A stretch of DNA of 64,000 bases. Origin: Adhaeribacter rhizoryzae (GTDB taxonomy: Bacteria; Bacteroidota; Bacteroidia; Cytophagales; Hymenobacteraceae). Location of the stretch: the NCBI RefSeq assembly GCF_008629685.1, contig NZ_VWSF01000005.1, positions 186,001 to 250,000 of the forward strand. The letters are read 5' to 3'. The notes beneath the pieces are model-generated. The model did no database searches. It was given only the letters and a program-made list of their open reading frames with translations, and was not told where the DNA came from. The first letter of the stretch is position 1. The number at the start of each line of letters is the position of its first letter. This document shows, piece by piece, positions 54,292 to 63,398 of this stretch. Made by a program: the position numbers and the translations under genes.

Positions 54292-55794
54292 CTATCTTTT
54301 AAGGCTGAACTTAGGCTTTTCTACTAAAAATACGAGCAGCAGAAACCCAGCGCATAAACCTAAATGATACAAATGGCGCCAGAGCGTATCGGCAATCGGT
54401 ACATACAAGGCCGCTAAAACAATTAGAATTGCTACCAGCAGGTAAGCTGTAATTGTTAAAATTGGGTAAGGAACCGGATAATAGCGTTGGCCTAACAAAT
54501 AACACGCGAGCGCCATACTAAAGTAACAAGCCAGAGTAGCCCAGGCACTGCCCATATAACCTAATACAGGTATGAGCAAAATATTTAAAATAATGGTAAT
54601 GGCCGCGCCCCCAAAACTAATATAGGTACCTATATGGGTTTTATCGGTAAGCTTAAACCAGATAGAAAGATTGTAATATACGCCTAAAAATAAATTAGCC
54701 AGCAGCAAAATGGGTACAATGCCTAAGCCTTGGTAATAATCCGGGTCGCGGATTAGCAGTTTAAAATCTTCGAGGTTAACGCTAACAAACAGGAAAATAA
54801 AAGTACAGACCAGCACAAACCATTTCATAACCAGGGCAAAAGTTGCCGGCGAATTTTTTTCTTTAGCTTGGGAAAAGAAAAAAGGCTCGCCAGCGTACCG
54901 AAAAGCCTGGACAGCCAAAGTCATGAACATAGCCAATTTGTAGCAGCCGTTGTAAACGCCCACCGCGCCTTTGGTACTTAAATTCGGGTAGAAGTTTTTT
55001 GGCAGAAACTCCAGCAATAAAATCCGGTCGAGCAGCTCGTTTACCATGCCCGCAAAACCCATTATCATGAGCGGATAGCCGTATTGGAGCAGCGGCTTCA
55101 TAAAAGTAAAATCGAGGTTAAACCGGAAACCCCGGAACTCCCGCCAAAGCATGGGAATTAACAAAAGATTAGCAACCAGGTTAATCAGGAAAATATACCC
55201 CACGCCCCACGCAGGCACGTAAATAGTTGAAACCAGCGGTTTTAAAGAAGGTAAAAACTGGTCGAAATAAATGCCGTGGCAGAACCAGAAGAAGAAAATA
55301 TTGGCCGCAATGGTAATAAAAATATTAGCCATTTTCAGGCTGGCAAATTTAATGGCTTTGTTCTCCAGACGCAAACGGGCAAACGGAATAGCCGTTATGG
55401 CATCTACGGCCAGAATAATAGCCAGCCAACTAATGTATAATTGCTGGTCCGGAAACTCAATGGCTTCGGCAATAGGATTAATAAATATTAAAATGCAACC
55501 AGTAAAAACGAGGCTGGTGAAAATAATAAAACTCAGTACCCGGTTGTATAGCTGCTGAAAATTTACATCGGCCCGGTTGGCAAACCGGAAGAAAGCGGTT
55601 TCCAGACCCATGGTGTACAGCACATTAAAAAAACCTACGTACGCGTACAAACTACCAATAACACCGTAAGCTTCGGGTTTAAAAACGTCCGAATGGATCG
55701 CAAAAAAAAGCAGGAAATTTAGTAAGCGCCCAACAATGCTGCTGATACCATAGGCCGCAGTTTGCCCTACCAGTTTTTTGGCAACACTACTCAT
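54292..55794 (-). CDS. Oligosaccharide flippase / polysaccharide biosynthesis protein (MOP superfamily)
   Basis: A 500-aa integral membrane protein with about 12-14 membrane segments, starting with the typical SVAKKLVGQTAAYGISSIVG of Wzx/RfbX-like flippases. These flip lipid-linked sugar chains across the inner membrane for surface polysaccharide or lipid-linked precursor export. The substrate cannot be told. It is followed by dut at 100 bases, and lies in the same strand series as the envelope genes, consistent with a role in cell-surface polymer assembly. Confidence 0.92.
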   Translation of the reverse strand: MSSVAKKLVGQTAAYGISSIVGRLLNFLLFFAIHSDVFKPEAYGVIGSLYAYVGFFNVLYTMGLETAFFRFANRADVNFQQLYNRVLSFIIFTSLVFTGCILIFINPIAEAIEFPDQQLYISWLAIILAVDAITAIPFARLRLENKAIKFASLKMANIFITIAANIFFFWFCHGIYFDQFLPSLKPLVSTIYVPAWGVGYIFLINLVANLLLIPMLWREFRGFRFNLDFTFMKPLLQYGYPLMIMGFAGMVNELLDRILLLEFLPKNFYPNLSTKGAVGVYNGCYKLAMFMTLAVQAFRYAGEPFFFSQAKEKNSPATFALVMKWFVLVCTFIFLFVSVNLEDFKLLIRDPDYYQGLGIVPILLLANLFLGVYYNLSIWFKLTDKTHIGTYISFGGAAITIILNILLIPVLGYMGSAWATLACYFSMALACYLLGQRYYPVPYPILTITAYLLVAILIVLAALYVPIADTLWRHLYHLGLCAGFLLLVFLVEKPKFSLKR

Positions 55795-55855
55795 GCGCAG
55801 CGATTAATATTTGCTGGAAAAGAAAAAAATAGGAGCGTAAAAGCAATTAACTAGA

Positions 55856-56641
55856 TTAATAGCCCTGGAAATTTGGTTTTCTTTTTTCGAGGAAAGCGTG
55901 GGTACCTTCCAGAAAGTCTTCGGAACCGCAACAACGGCTAAAGGAGTTGGCTTCGGTTTGGTAGCCGTGTTCTTCTTTGTCGTACCAGGCGTTTACGCAA
56001 TCTACAATTAAGCCAACGGCCAGCGGCGCTTTGGTAATAATTTTACCCATTATTTCGCGCGTTTTGTACATGAGGTCGGCAAACGTAGTTACATGGTTTA
56101 CCAGCCTTAAACGAAGCGCTTCCTGGGCCGAAATCATGTCGCCGGTCATCATAAGTTCCATGGCTTTACCTTTGCCTACCAATTGGGTTAAGCGTTGGGT
56201 GCCGCCGTAACCGGGTATTAAACCTAATTTTACTTCGGGCTGCCCAAACTGGGCATTTTCGCTGGCAATTCTAATATGGCAAGCCATGGCTAGTTCGCAG
56301 CCACCACCTAAGGCAAAGCCATTTATGGCCGCAATTACCGGTTTAGGAGATTCTTCGATCATGCTGAATATATCCTGCCCACGTTCCGAAAAACGGCGAC
56401 CTACTACTTCATTCAAGTTCGTTATTTCAGCTATATCTGCTCCGGCGACAAAAGCTTTATCGCCTTCGCCCGTAAAAATAATCCCCCGCACATCATCATT
56501 GTCAAACGCTTCCTGCATAGCTGCCCCAATTTCTTCTACCGTTTCGGTATTCAGGGCATTCAGTTTAGAAACCCGGCTAATTGTAATGGTTAAAATACCA
56601 CCCTCCAGGTCAAGTTTCAGGTTATTAAATGTCATCATCAA
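55856..56641 (-). CDS. Enoyl-CoA hydratase/isomerase (crotonase) family protein
   Basis: A 261-aa crotonase. The oxyanion-hole loops are AFVAGADIAEI and INGFALGGGCELAMACHIR; the catalytic Glu residues are in GGCELAM and in FGQPEVKLGLIPGYGGTQR. Such enzymes hydrate 2-enoyl-CoA in fatty-acid degradation; in Bacteroidota this form is usually near acyl-CoA genes, none of which are next door here. The start may be the first Met or the third (MMMTFNN). A promoter candidate lies just upstream. It lies between the flippase and the infB operon and has no clear operon partner. Confidence 0.95.
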   Translation of the reverse strand: MMMTFNNLKLDLEGGILTITISRVSKLNALNTETVEEIGAAMQEAFDNDDVRGIIFTGEGDKAFVAGADIAEITNLNEVVGRRFSERGQDIFSMIEESPKPVIAAINGFALGGGCELAMACHIRIASENAQFGQPEVKLGLIPGYGGTQRLTQLVGKGKAMELMMTGDMISAQEALRLRLVNHVTTFADLMYKTREIMGKIITKAPLAVGLIVDCVNAWYDKEEHGYQTEANSFSRCCGSEDFLEGTHAFLEKRKPNFQGY

Positions 56642-56673
56642 AATTCAGACTACTAGCTGTTTAAATTAGGAGG

Positions 56674-56706
56674 CAAATATACGTAAATAGGTTTATTAAT
56701 AAGCAA
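56674..56706 (-). promoter_or_regulatory. Promoter of the crotonase gene
   Basis: On the minus strand the -7 box reads TATATTTG (56681-56674), exactly TAnnTTTG. A TTG lies 22 bases upstream (56706-56704). The start codon is 33 bases downstream of the -7 box. Confidence 0.55.
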
Positions 56707-56880
56707 AACCTAGGTGCCTTGTGAGCAGGAAAGAATAAACAGCGGGCTATTCAGGTATTTTTAGAAATTAGATTTAAAGCAATTTCACGTATAAACCATA
56801 ATATTCTAAATATTTAATACTAAGGTTGGCGATGTTCGAGATTTATACAAAAAGCAAGTTTACCAAAGTATTATAAAAGC

Positions 56881-56908
56881 AAAAGGCCGTAAATAGTTAC
56901 GGCCTTTT
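56881..56908 (-). terminator. Terminator of the rimP-nusA-infB operon
   Basis: AAAAGGCCGTAA (56881-56892), loop ATAG, TTACGGCCTTTT (56897-56908). Perfect 12-bp stem ending in T4, placed 22 bases beyond the infB stop. Confidence 0.92.
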
Positions 56909-56929
56909 GTTCTGTTAAGCTATAGCAAC

Positions 56930-59900
56930 TTATAAAGTTCGCTTCACTTCTTTTTCTTCGTAGGCTTCAATAATGTCGCCGATTTCTAAATCATTAAAGT
57001 TCTTGATGCTGATACCGCATTCGTAACCGGTTCTAACTTCCGAAACATCGTCTTTAAAGCGTTTCAGCGCTAAAATATCGCCCGAATGCACTACAATACC
57101 ATCGCGTACTACTCTTATTTTAGAGTTACGGGCAATAGTGCCGTCGGTAACCATACAGCCGGCAATAGTACCAACTTTGGTAATCCGGAATACTTCCCGT
57201 ACCTCTACGTTGGCAATTATTACTTCCTGTAAAGTTGGTGCCAGCATACCTTCCATCGCATCTTTCACTTCATTAATGGCGTTATAGATGATAGAGTACA
57301 GACGAATATCTATTTGTTCCTGTTCTGCCAAGCGGCGGGCATTGCCCGAAGGCCGTACCTGGAAACCAATAATAATCGCATCGGAAGCTGAAGCCAGCAA
57401 CACATCCGACTCTGAAATCTGGCCAACACCCTTAGAAAGAATATTTACCTGTACTTCGTTCGTAGACAGTTTCAGTAATGAGTCCGAAAGCGCTTCTACC
57501 GAACCATCCACGTCACCTTTTACAATTACGTTCAGTTCCTTAAACGAACCAATAGCCAAACGACGACCAATTTCGTCGAGGGTAATATGCTTTTTGGTAC
57601 GCATGCTCTGCTCGCGTTGTAACTGCGAACGGCTGGAAGCAATTTCCCGGGCTTCACGCTCGGTTTCGTATACCACAAATTTATCGCCCGCTTGCGGGGC
57701 CCCATCCAAGCCTAATACCTGCACCGGTGTAGACGGACCAGCCGTTTTCATTTTCTTGCCCCGGTGATCGGTCATGGCTTTTACGCGGCCATAATGCGAA
57801 CCTGCCAGCATTATATCGCCTATGTGTAAGGTTCCGGTTTGTACCATAATGGTAGCTACGTAACCCCGGCCTTTATCCAAAGAGGCTTCAATAACACTAC
57901 CAGTGGCCCGGCGGTCCGGATTGGCTTTCAGTTCTAATAATTCTGATTCCAGTAAAACTTTTTCCAATAGATCCGGAATACCTACGCCAGTTTTAGCTGA
58001 TATTTCCTGACACTGGTATTTACCACCCCATTCTTCTACCAGAATATTAATAGCGGCTAATTGCTCTCTTATCCGGTCTGGGTTGGCCGATGGTTTATCT
58101 ACTTTGTTAATGGCAATTACAATAGGTACGCCAGCCGCCTGCGCGTGATTTAAAGCCTCTTTGGTTTGGGGCATTACATCATCATCGGCTGCAACCACAA
58201 TAATTACCACGTCGGTAATTTTAGCACCCCGGGCCCGCATGGCTGTAAACGCCTCGTGACCCGGTGTATCTAGGAACGTAATACGTTTGCCGGTCTCTGT
58301 TAATACATCGTACGCGCCAATGTGCTGGGTAATACCCCCGGCCTCACCGGCAGTTACTTTAGAGTTCCGGATAAAGTCGAGCAAGGAAGTTTTACCGTGG
58401 TCCACGTGACCCATAATGGTAACAATGGGCGCGCGTTCTATCAGATCTTCGTCGCTATCTTCTTCTTCAACTTCAATATCTTCATCTTCGGCTGATAAGA
58501 ACTCTACATCGTAACTAAATTCGTCGGCAATAATGGTAATAGCTTCGGCATCGAGGCGTTGGTTAATAGAAACGAACATTCCCAGGCCTAAACACACCTT
58601 AATAACATCATTTACCGATACATTCATGAGCGCAGCTAAGTCGTTTGCCGAAATAAATTCGGTTAACTTTAAGGTCTTAGACTCTGATTGCTCTAATGCG
58701 CGGCGTTGCTCATCGGCATCGGCAATAGCCGAACGTTTTTCGCGACGGTACTTAGCCCGGTTAGCCTGATTGCCTTTACCGCCACTTAAGCGGGCCAGCG
58801 TAGCTTTAATCTGCTCTTGTATTTGTTTATCGGTTACGTCTGCTTTAGGCGCACCTGCCGCAACATTAGGCCGATTGCCACCTTGGCCTTTATTAAAGTT
58901 AGGCCGATTACCAGGCGTATTTTGCGAAAAGTCTTTCCGATCGCCGCGTACTACTACCGGCCGGTCGTTTGTGTCTGGTGCCGCATTTTGTACAATAATA
59001 CGCTTGCGCTTCTTCTTGTTGGCACTATCACGGTTGGCATTATCCCGGTTCGCATTTCCGTCACGATTTTGTTGCGGTGGATTATTCCCCCGGTTACGGT
59101 CGGCAGCAGAATCGTTTTTGAAACCTTTTTTAGGGCCACTAGCCGTTTTAGGACCACCGGCAGTAGGTAACTCTATTTTACCTAACACAGTTAAGCCTTT
59201 TAGCTTATCGGCCTGAGCAACAATAGTTTCTACTTCTTCTTCGGTTGGTTCTTGCGGAGCTGCGGGAGCCGGGCTTGGTTTTGGCGTATCTATTGGCGTT
59301 TCAACCTTAGGCTGCGGCTCAGGGGTTTCCTCTACTACAGGCTTTTCGGCTACAGGTTCAGGGGCCGGCACTGGCTTAGGCACTTCAACCGGTGTTGGTT
59401 CGGGCACCTCTGGTTTTGTTTCTGCTACCGGCGCAGGTTCTGGTACTGCTATTATTGGTGCAGTTGTTTCCTGAACTAAAGGTACTGGCGCAGGTTCCGG
59501 TGCTGCAACTGCTGGTGCAGGTTCAGGGGCACGCTCAATAGGTTTATCGGCCACTGGTGCTTCAACAGGCTCTGGTTTACTTACTACCGGCGGCGCTGCC
59601 ACTGCGGCTGGCACCGGAGCCGGAGCCGGCGTTTGAACTGGCGGCGTAGCTGGTTTAGGAATAGGTCTGCCTTTCGCATCTAATTCTATTCTGCCCACTA
59701 CCTTAAAGCCAGGTAACCGGGTTCCTGTAGTATCTTCTTTAACCGCTGCCGGCTGCTGAGCCAGCGTTGGTTCGGGTTTTGGTGCCGGGGCAACTGGCTC
59801 CGGTTTATGTATTTCCGGCTCCCGGGCTTTGATAGGTTCTGGCTCCGGAGCAGGGTGTTTTTTACCAATATTAAGTTCAGCGGCTTCAATCTTGGCTTGC

Positions 59901-60079
59901 ACCGAAGATTCAAATGCTTTCATCAGCATACTGAACTGCTCCGATGTAATTTTTGAAGTAGGTTTATTTTCGATATCAAAACCCTTACCCGATAGGAAAT
60001 CCACAACCGTGGACGTACTAATGTTCAGGGTTGTTGCTACCTGTTTAAGCCTCATCGTTTTTTCTTCTGACATGCTCAA
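56930..60079 (-). CDS. infB: Translation initiation factor IF-2
   Basis: A 1049-aa GTPase that delivers initiator tRNA to the ribosome. The N-terminal ~65 residues are the IF2N-like helix bundle ([20 protein letters not shown]). A long Pro/Glu/Ala/Val-rich low-complexity linker follows (about 75-290), then a basic stretch ([10 protein letters not shown]). The G domain begins near residue 557 with GHVDHGKTS, then [13 protein letters not shown] and SAKTG; C-terminal domains II-IV end with the initiator-tRNA-binding domain ([25 protein letters not shown]-like). Such long linkers are usual in Bacteroidota. Follows nusA with a 130-base gap. Confidence 0.98.
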   Translation of the reverse strand: MSMSEEKTMRLKQVATTLNISTSTVVDFLSGKGFDIENKPTSKITSEQFSMLMKAFESSVQAKIEAAELNIGKKHPAPEPEPIKAREPEIHKPEPVAPAPKPEPTLAQQPAAVKEDTTGTRLPGFKVVGRIELDAKGRPIPKPATPPVQTPAPAPVPAAVAAPPVVSKPEPVEAPVADKPIERAPEPAPAVAAPEPAPVPLVQETTAPIIAVPEPAPVAETKPEVPEPTPVEVPKPVPAPEPVAEKPVVEETPEPQPKVETPIDTPKPSPAPAAPQEPTEEEVETIVAQADKLKGLTVLGKIELPTAGGPKTASGPKKGFKNDSAADRNRGNNPPQQNRDGNANRDNANRDSANKKKRKRIIVQNAAPDTNDRPVVVRGDRKDFSQNTPGNRPNFNKGQGGNRPNVAAGAPKADVTDKQIQEQIKATLARLSGGKGNQANRAKYRREKRSAIADADEQRRALEQSESKTLKLTEFISANDLAALMNVSVNDVIKVCLGLGMFVSINQRLDAEAITIIADEFSYDVEFLSAEDEDIEVEEEDSDEDLIERAPIVTIMGHVDHGKTSLLDFIRNSKVTAGEAGGITQHIGAYDVLTETGKRITFLDTPGHEAFTAMRARGAKITDVVIIVVAADDDVMPQTKEALNHAQAAGVPIVIAINKVDKPSANPDRIREQLAAINILVEEWGGKYQCQEISAKTGVGIPDLLEKVLLESELLELKANPDRRATGSVIEASLDKGRGYVATIMVQTGTLHIGDIMLAGSHYGRVKAMTDHRGKKMKTAGPSTPVQVLGLDGAPQAGDKFVVYETEREAREIASSRSQLQREQSMRTKKHITLDEIGRRLAIGSFKELNVIVKGDVDGSVEALSDSLLKLSTNEVQVNILSKGVGQISESDVLLASASDAIIIGFQVRPSGNARRLAEQEQIDIRLYSIIYNAINEVKDAMEGMLAPTLQEVIIANVEVREVFRITKVGTIAGCMVTDGTIARNSKIRVVRDGIVVHSGDILALKRFKDDVSEVRTGYECGISIKNFNDLEIGDIIEAYEEKEVKRTL

Positions 60080-60209
60080 AATATGCTGTTTTCTTTATTA
60101 TGTTATTTATAATTACTAATGAGTAAATCAATAGCAATTATATGGTTATGGATTTATTTAAATATATTAACAAAGGACTTGGTGAATTAATTACCAATTC
60201 CTCATAAGA

Positions 60210-61460
60210 TTAACTGTTATCCGATTCAAATTCCTGCCGGATAATAGAAAGTACTTCGTCAACGGTTTCCTCTTCCAACTCTGTACGGCGAACCAAATCT
60301 TCGCGGGTTACGGCCAGCACACTCTTGGCCGTATCTAAACCAATGCGCTTCAGTTCGTCCAATACCCAATCTTCAATTTCATCGCTGAATTCGTCAATCG
60401 AAATATCTTCTTCGTACTCTTCTTGTTCGCGGAATACATCTATTTCCAAGCCAACTAAGCGGCTGGCGAGTTTAATATTCTGGCCACCTTTACCAATAGC
60501 CAACGAAACCTGATCGGGCTTTAAAAACACCGAAACGCGGCCTTCTTCTTCGTTAATCTTCATGCTGCTAATTTTAGCAGGACTCAGGGCACGCTGAATA
60601 TAAAGCTCCAGGTTATCGGTATAATTAATTACATCGATATTTTCGTTTTCGAGTTCCCGCACAATGCTGTGAATGCGGGAACCTTTCATTCCCACACAAG
60701 CTCCTACCGGGTCAATGCGGTCGTCGTAAGATTCTACCGCTACTTTGGCGCGCTCGCCGGGTTCGCGCACAATATTTTTAATGATGATTAAGCCATCATA
60801 AATTTCCGGTACTTCATTTTCGAACAAGCGTTCTAAAAATACCGGCGAAGTACGCGACAAAATAATACGCGGCGTACCGTTTACTATTTCTACCCGGTGT
60901 ACTACGGCTCTTACCACATCGCCTTTACGGTAACGGTCTTTCGAAATTTGTTCCGCCTTTGGCAATATTAATTCGTTATCTTCCGGATCAACCAGCATTA
61001 CCTCACGGTTCCAGATTTGATAAACTTCGCCCGAAATAATTTCACCTACCAAATCTTTGTATTTTTGGTACATTAAATCTTTTTCGAGATCCTTTACCCG
61101 CTGAATTAAGGTTTGCCGGGCCGTTAATACCGCCCGCCGGCCAAAATCTTCTAATTTTATTTCTTCGGCAACTTCTTCGCCTATTTCAAAATCAGGTTCT
61201 ATCTTCTGAGCTTCCGATAAGCTAATTTTATCATGATCCCAGATATCTTCGGAGTTATCGTCTACAATTTCCCGATTTCGCCAGATTTCGAGGTCACCTT
61301 TTTCTACGTTCAGAATAATATCAAAATTTTCGTCAGTGCCCCACTTTTTGCGAATCATCGTCCGAAATACATCTTCCAGAATACGCATCATCGTTGGCCG
61401 GTCAATATTCTTGAACTTGGCAAACTCCGCGAACGATTCGATCAGAATAGAACTATCCAT
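60210..61460 (-). CDS. nusA: Transcription termination/antitermination protein NusA
   Basis: A 416-aa RNA polymerase-binding factor. The N-terminal domain (about 1-130; MRILEDVFRTMIRKKWG, NVEKGDLEIWRNREIV) is followed by the S1 domain (GEIISGEVYQIWNREVMLVD) and two KH domains (DPVGACVGMKGSRIHSIVRE and DQVSLAIGKGGQNIKLASR), then a short acidic helix-hairpin-helix-type tail (IGLDTAKSVLAVTREDLVRR). The longer C-terminal repeats of E. coli NusA are not present. It follows rimP by 6 bases and precedes infB by 130 bases, the classic operon order. Confidence 0.98.
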   Translation of the reverse strand: MDSSILIESFAEFAKFKNIDRPTMMRILEDVFRTMIRKKWGTDENFDIILNVEKGDLEIWRNREIVDDNSEDIWDHDKISLSEAQKIEPDFEIGEEVAEEIKLEDFGRRAVLTARQTLIQRVKDLEKDLMYQKYKDLVGEIISGEVYQIWNREVMLVDPEDNELILPKAEQISKDRYRKGDVVRAVVHRVEIVNGTPRIILSRTSPVFLERLFENEVPEIYDGLIIIKNIVREPGERAKVAVESYDDRIDPVGACVGMKGSRIHSIVRELENENIDVINYTDNLELYIQRALSPAKISSMKINEEEGRVSVFLKPDQVSLAIGKGGQNIKLASRLVGLEIDVFREQEEYEEDISIDEFSDEIEDWVLDELKRIGLDTAKSVLAVTREDLVRRTELEEETVDEVLSIIRQEFESDNS

Positions 61461-61466
61461 TTTATT

Positions 61467-61937
61467 TTATTTAAATGATATTACAATATTCGACTTGGCT
61501 ATATCGGTATAGTTAAGCTGCACCGGCGTGGTCGTTATTTTCTTTTTATCTTTTATTTCTTCTAATAAATTTATGCCGGTCTCCGAAACAGCTTCTAAAG
61601 TGCCGGTTTTTTCAGAGCCGTCCTGCAATACCAATTTTAGTTTGCGGCCCACGTGGCGTTTATACTGCCGCGGGTACAGCAAAGGCTGGTCGGCGCCCGG
61701 CGAGGTTACCTCCAGCGTATAACTTACTTCTTCGCCGTAAGTTTCTTCTATGCGCCGGCCTAAGCGGCGGCTTATGGTAGCGCACTGGTCGATGCTAATG
61801 CCATTGTCGCCGTCGGCAATAACTGTTACCTTTTGTTTAACCGCAGAATCAGATACATTAATTCCCACAATAAATAAATCTTTATCGGGCAGGGTGTCGG
61901 CGGCTAGTTTTTCTATATCTTGTTTAGTGAAAATCAT
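61467..61937 (-). CDS. rimP: Ribosome maturation factor RimP
   Basis: A 156-aa 30S assembly factor. The N-terminal alpha/beta domain has GDNGISIDQCATISRRLGR and YTLEVTSPGADQPLLYPRQY, and the C-terminal SH3-like domain contains NLLEEIKDKKK. Both are typical. It is the first gene of rimP-nusA-infB, with the ATG at 61937. The gene begins 6 bases before nusA ends its own start region. A promoter and a terminator-like hairpin precede it. Confidence 0.97.
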   Translation of the reverse strand: MIFTKQDIEKLAADTLPDKDLFIVGINVSDSAVKQKVTVIADGDNGISIDQCATISRRLGRRIEETYGEEVSYTLEVTSPGADQPLLYPRQYKRHVGRKLKLVLQDGSEKTGTLEAVSETGINLLEEIKDKKKITTTPVQLNYTDIAKSNIVISFK

Positions 61938-61964
61938 TTAGCTGGATAAAAACAAAACAAAATA

Positions 61965-61980
61965 GGGGACTGCAGTCCCC
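61965..61980 (-). promoter_or_regulatory. Terminator-like palindrome in the rimP leader (possible attenuator)
   Basis: GGGGACTGCAGTCCCC, a perfect 16-bp palindrome, is followed on the minus strand by the T-rich run TATTTTGTTTTGTTTTTATCC and then, 27 bases after the palindrome, by the rimP ATG. The promoter box lies upstream of it (62002-62032), so the hairpin is inside the leader. There is no upstream minus-strand gene for it to terminate, because the next gene is divergent. Attenuation is inference. Confidence 0.5.
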
Positions 61981-62001
61981 TCATCTTCATTGTTTACGCC
62001 A

Positions 62002-62032
62002 CAAATTTACGAATAAATTATGTTATATCCAA
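62002..62032 (-). promoter_or_regulatory. Promoter of the rimP-nusA-infB operon
   Basis: On the minus strand the -7 box reads TAAATTTG (62009-62002), exactly TAnnTTTG, and TTG (62032-62030) lies 20 bases upstream, the standard spacing. The expected start of transcription is near 61998, about 60 bases before rimP. Confidence 0.65.
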
Positions 62033-62186
62033 CCAACCCTCATTTTTGGAATAAAAAATGTAAATAAATTAAATTATTAAGCCAAGCTGGCAAAATTATC
62101 AAGTTATTATTAAGTCAAAATTCTTCCTGGTTCGGGTAGTACCATAAAAACTTAATTAGTAAGTTTGTTTTATAGCTTACCAAAAC

Positions 62187-63281
62187 GTGCGCAGTAAATT
62201 TTTCCTGGGATTATATAGTCTCGTTCTCCTTTGGCTTTTGTTAGCAATATTTTGTTTGTACGTGTCGCCGGAAACGTTCTGGCCGGCTGCCTTCATCGCG
62301 CTTACGCTGCCCGGTGCCTTATTGCTGAATATTCTATTTCTGCTGATTTGGGTTTTTAACCGCTCCTTTAAAGCTATTCTGCCTTTGTTGGTAATTGTTT
62401 TTAGCTGGAATTATTACGAACGGGGTTTTGCAATTAATTTAAGCCCGAACAATGAGTTACTGGATGTAGAACCGCAAATGCTGCAAGTACTCAGCTACAA
62501 TGTGCGCATCTTTAACACGTATGCGCACCTGCAAGACGAGAACCAGCAATCGTCTAAAAAAATGATAAAGTGGGTTGCCAGCCACCCGGCCGATATTTTT
62601 TGCCTGCAGGAGTTTTACAACGAAACAAGGTCGCCGGTATATAACACAACCAGTAAAATAGGGAAACAGCACCAGAAGCGATTTTACATTGCTGAAACCT
62701 TGGTTAACGGCGTTGGGGCGCAATTTGGACTGGCAATATTTTCTAAATTCCCGATTGTAGGCAAAGGTATTATCCGGTTTCGCGAAAAAACAAATAACCT
62801 GGCCATGTTTATCGATGTGAAATTAGAAAAGGATACGGTGCGTGTTTACAACTTCCATTTCCAGTCGATGAGCATTGAAGAAAAAGATATTGTGGATACT
62901 TACCAGGATCAGGATAAATTAACAGTAGGCGGACGGAAGTTATTGCGACAGTTTAAAAGAGGCGTGGTTAAAAGAGCTGATCAGGTGAATTTATTGCTCG
63001 AACACGCCGCTGCCAGCCCATACCCGGTAATATTGTGCGGCGATACCAACGATTTACCCTACAGTTATACTTATCAGCGATTAAAAAGTGAGCATACTAA
63101 CGCCTTTCAGGCCAAAGGTTGGGGCATTGGTGCCACCTATAATGGTAAATTGCCTTTTGTGCGCATCGATAACCAGTTTTGTGACGACCGCTGGGAAGTT
63201 TTAAATTATTCCCTGCACGATACTATTCCGTACTCCGATCATTTCCCGATAACAGCTACCTTTAAATTAGTTAATAAATAA
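62187..63281 (+). CDS. Membrane-anchored endonuclease/exonuclease/phosphatase-family protein
   Basis: A 364-aa protein. Three membrane segments fill the first ~90 residues (FFLGLYSLVLLWLLLAIF, FIALTLPGALLLNILFLL, ILPLLVIVFSW), followed by an EEP-type catalytic domain: LSYNVRIFN at its start, DIFCLQEFYNET with the metal-binding Glu, CGDTNDLPYSYTYQ with the Asp, and YSDHFPITA with the general base His. Such proteins cleave DNA, RNA or phosphodiesters outside the cytoplasm. The GTG at 62187 is the first start in frame and gives the hydrophobic N-terminus. Substrate unknown; no partner gene nearby. Confidence 0.93.
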   Translation: MRSKFFLGLYSLVLLWLLLAIFCLYVSPETFWPAAFIALTLPGALLLNILFLLIWVFNRSFKAILPLLVIVFSWNYYERGFAINLSPNNELLDVEPQMLQVLSYNVRIFNTYAHLQDENQQSSKKMIKWVASHPADIFCLQEFYNETRSPVYNTTSKIGKQHQKRFYIAETLVNGVGAQFGLAIFSKFPIVGKGIIRFREKTNNLAMFIDVKLEKDTVRVYNFHFQSMSIEEKDIVDTYQDQDKLTVGGRKLLRQFKRGVVKRADQVNLLLEHAAASPYPVILCGDTNDLPYSYTYQRLKSEHTNAFQAKGWGIGATYNGKLPFVRIDNQFCDDRWEVLNYSLHDTIPYSDHFPITATFKLVNK

Positions 63282-63385
63282 AGTATGCTTTTAATAATTT
63301 TGGTGAATGCTTCCCGGGCGTTCTTGCGCCACTTAACTTAATCTTTCTCTGGCTGGCTTACCTCTAATTTCTAAAAAGAAAGTAT

Positions 63386-63393
63386 TACTTTTG
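63386..63393 (+). promoter_or_regulatory. -7 box placed only 5 bases before the cysS start
   Basis: TACTTTTG fits TAnnTTTG exactly and ends 5 bases before the ATG at 63399. If used, transcription would start within one or two bases of the start codon, giving a leaderless or nearly leaderless mRNA. No clear TTG at -33. Confidence 0.5.
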
Positions 63394-63398
63394 CGCCC

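Noticed and set aside
58770-59913. Long reading frames antisense and in other frames inside infB
   Set aside because: They arise from the repetitive Pro/Glu/Ala codons of the IF-2 linker and have no start signals or protein-like features.
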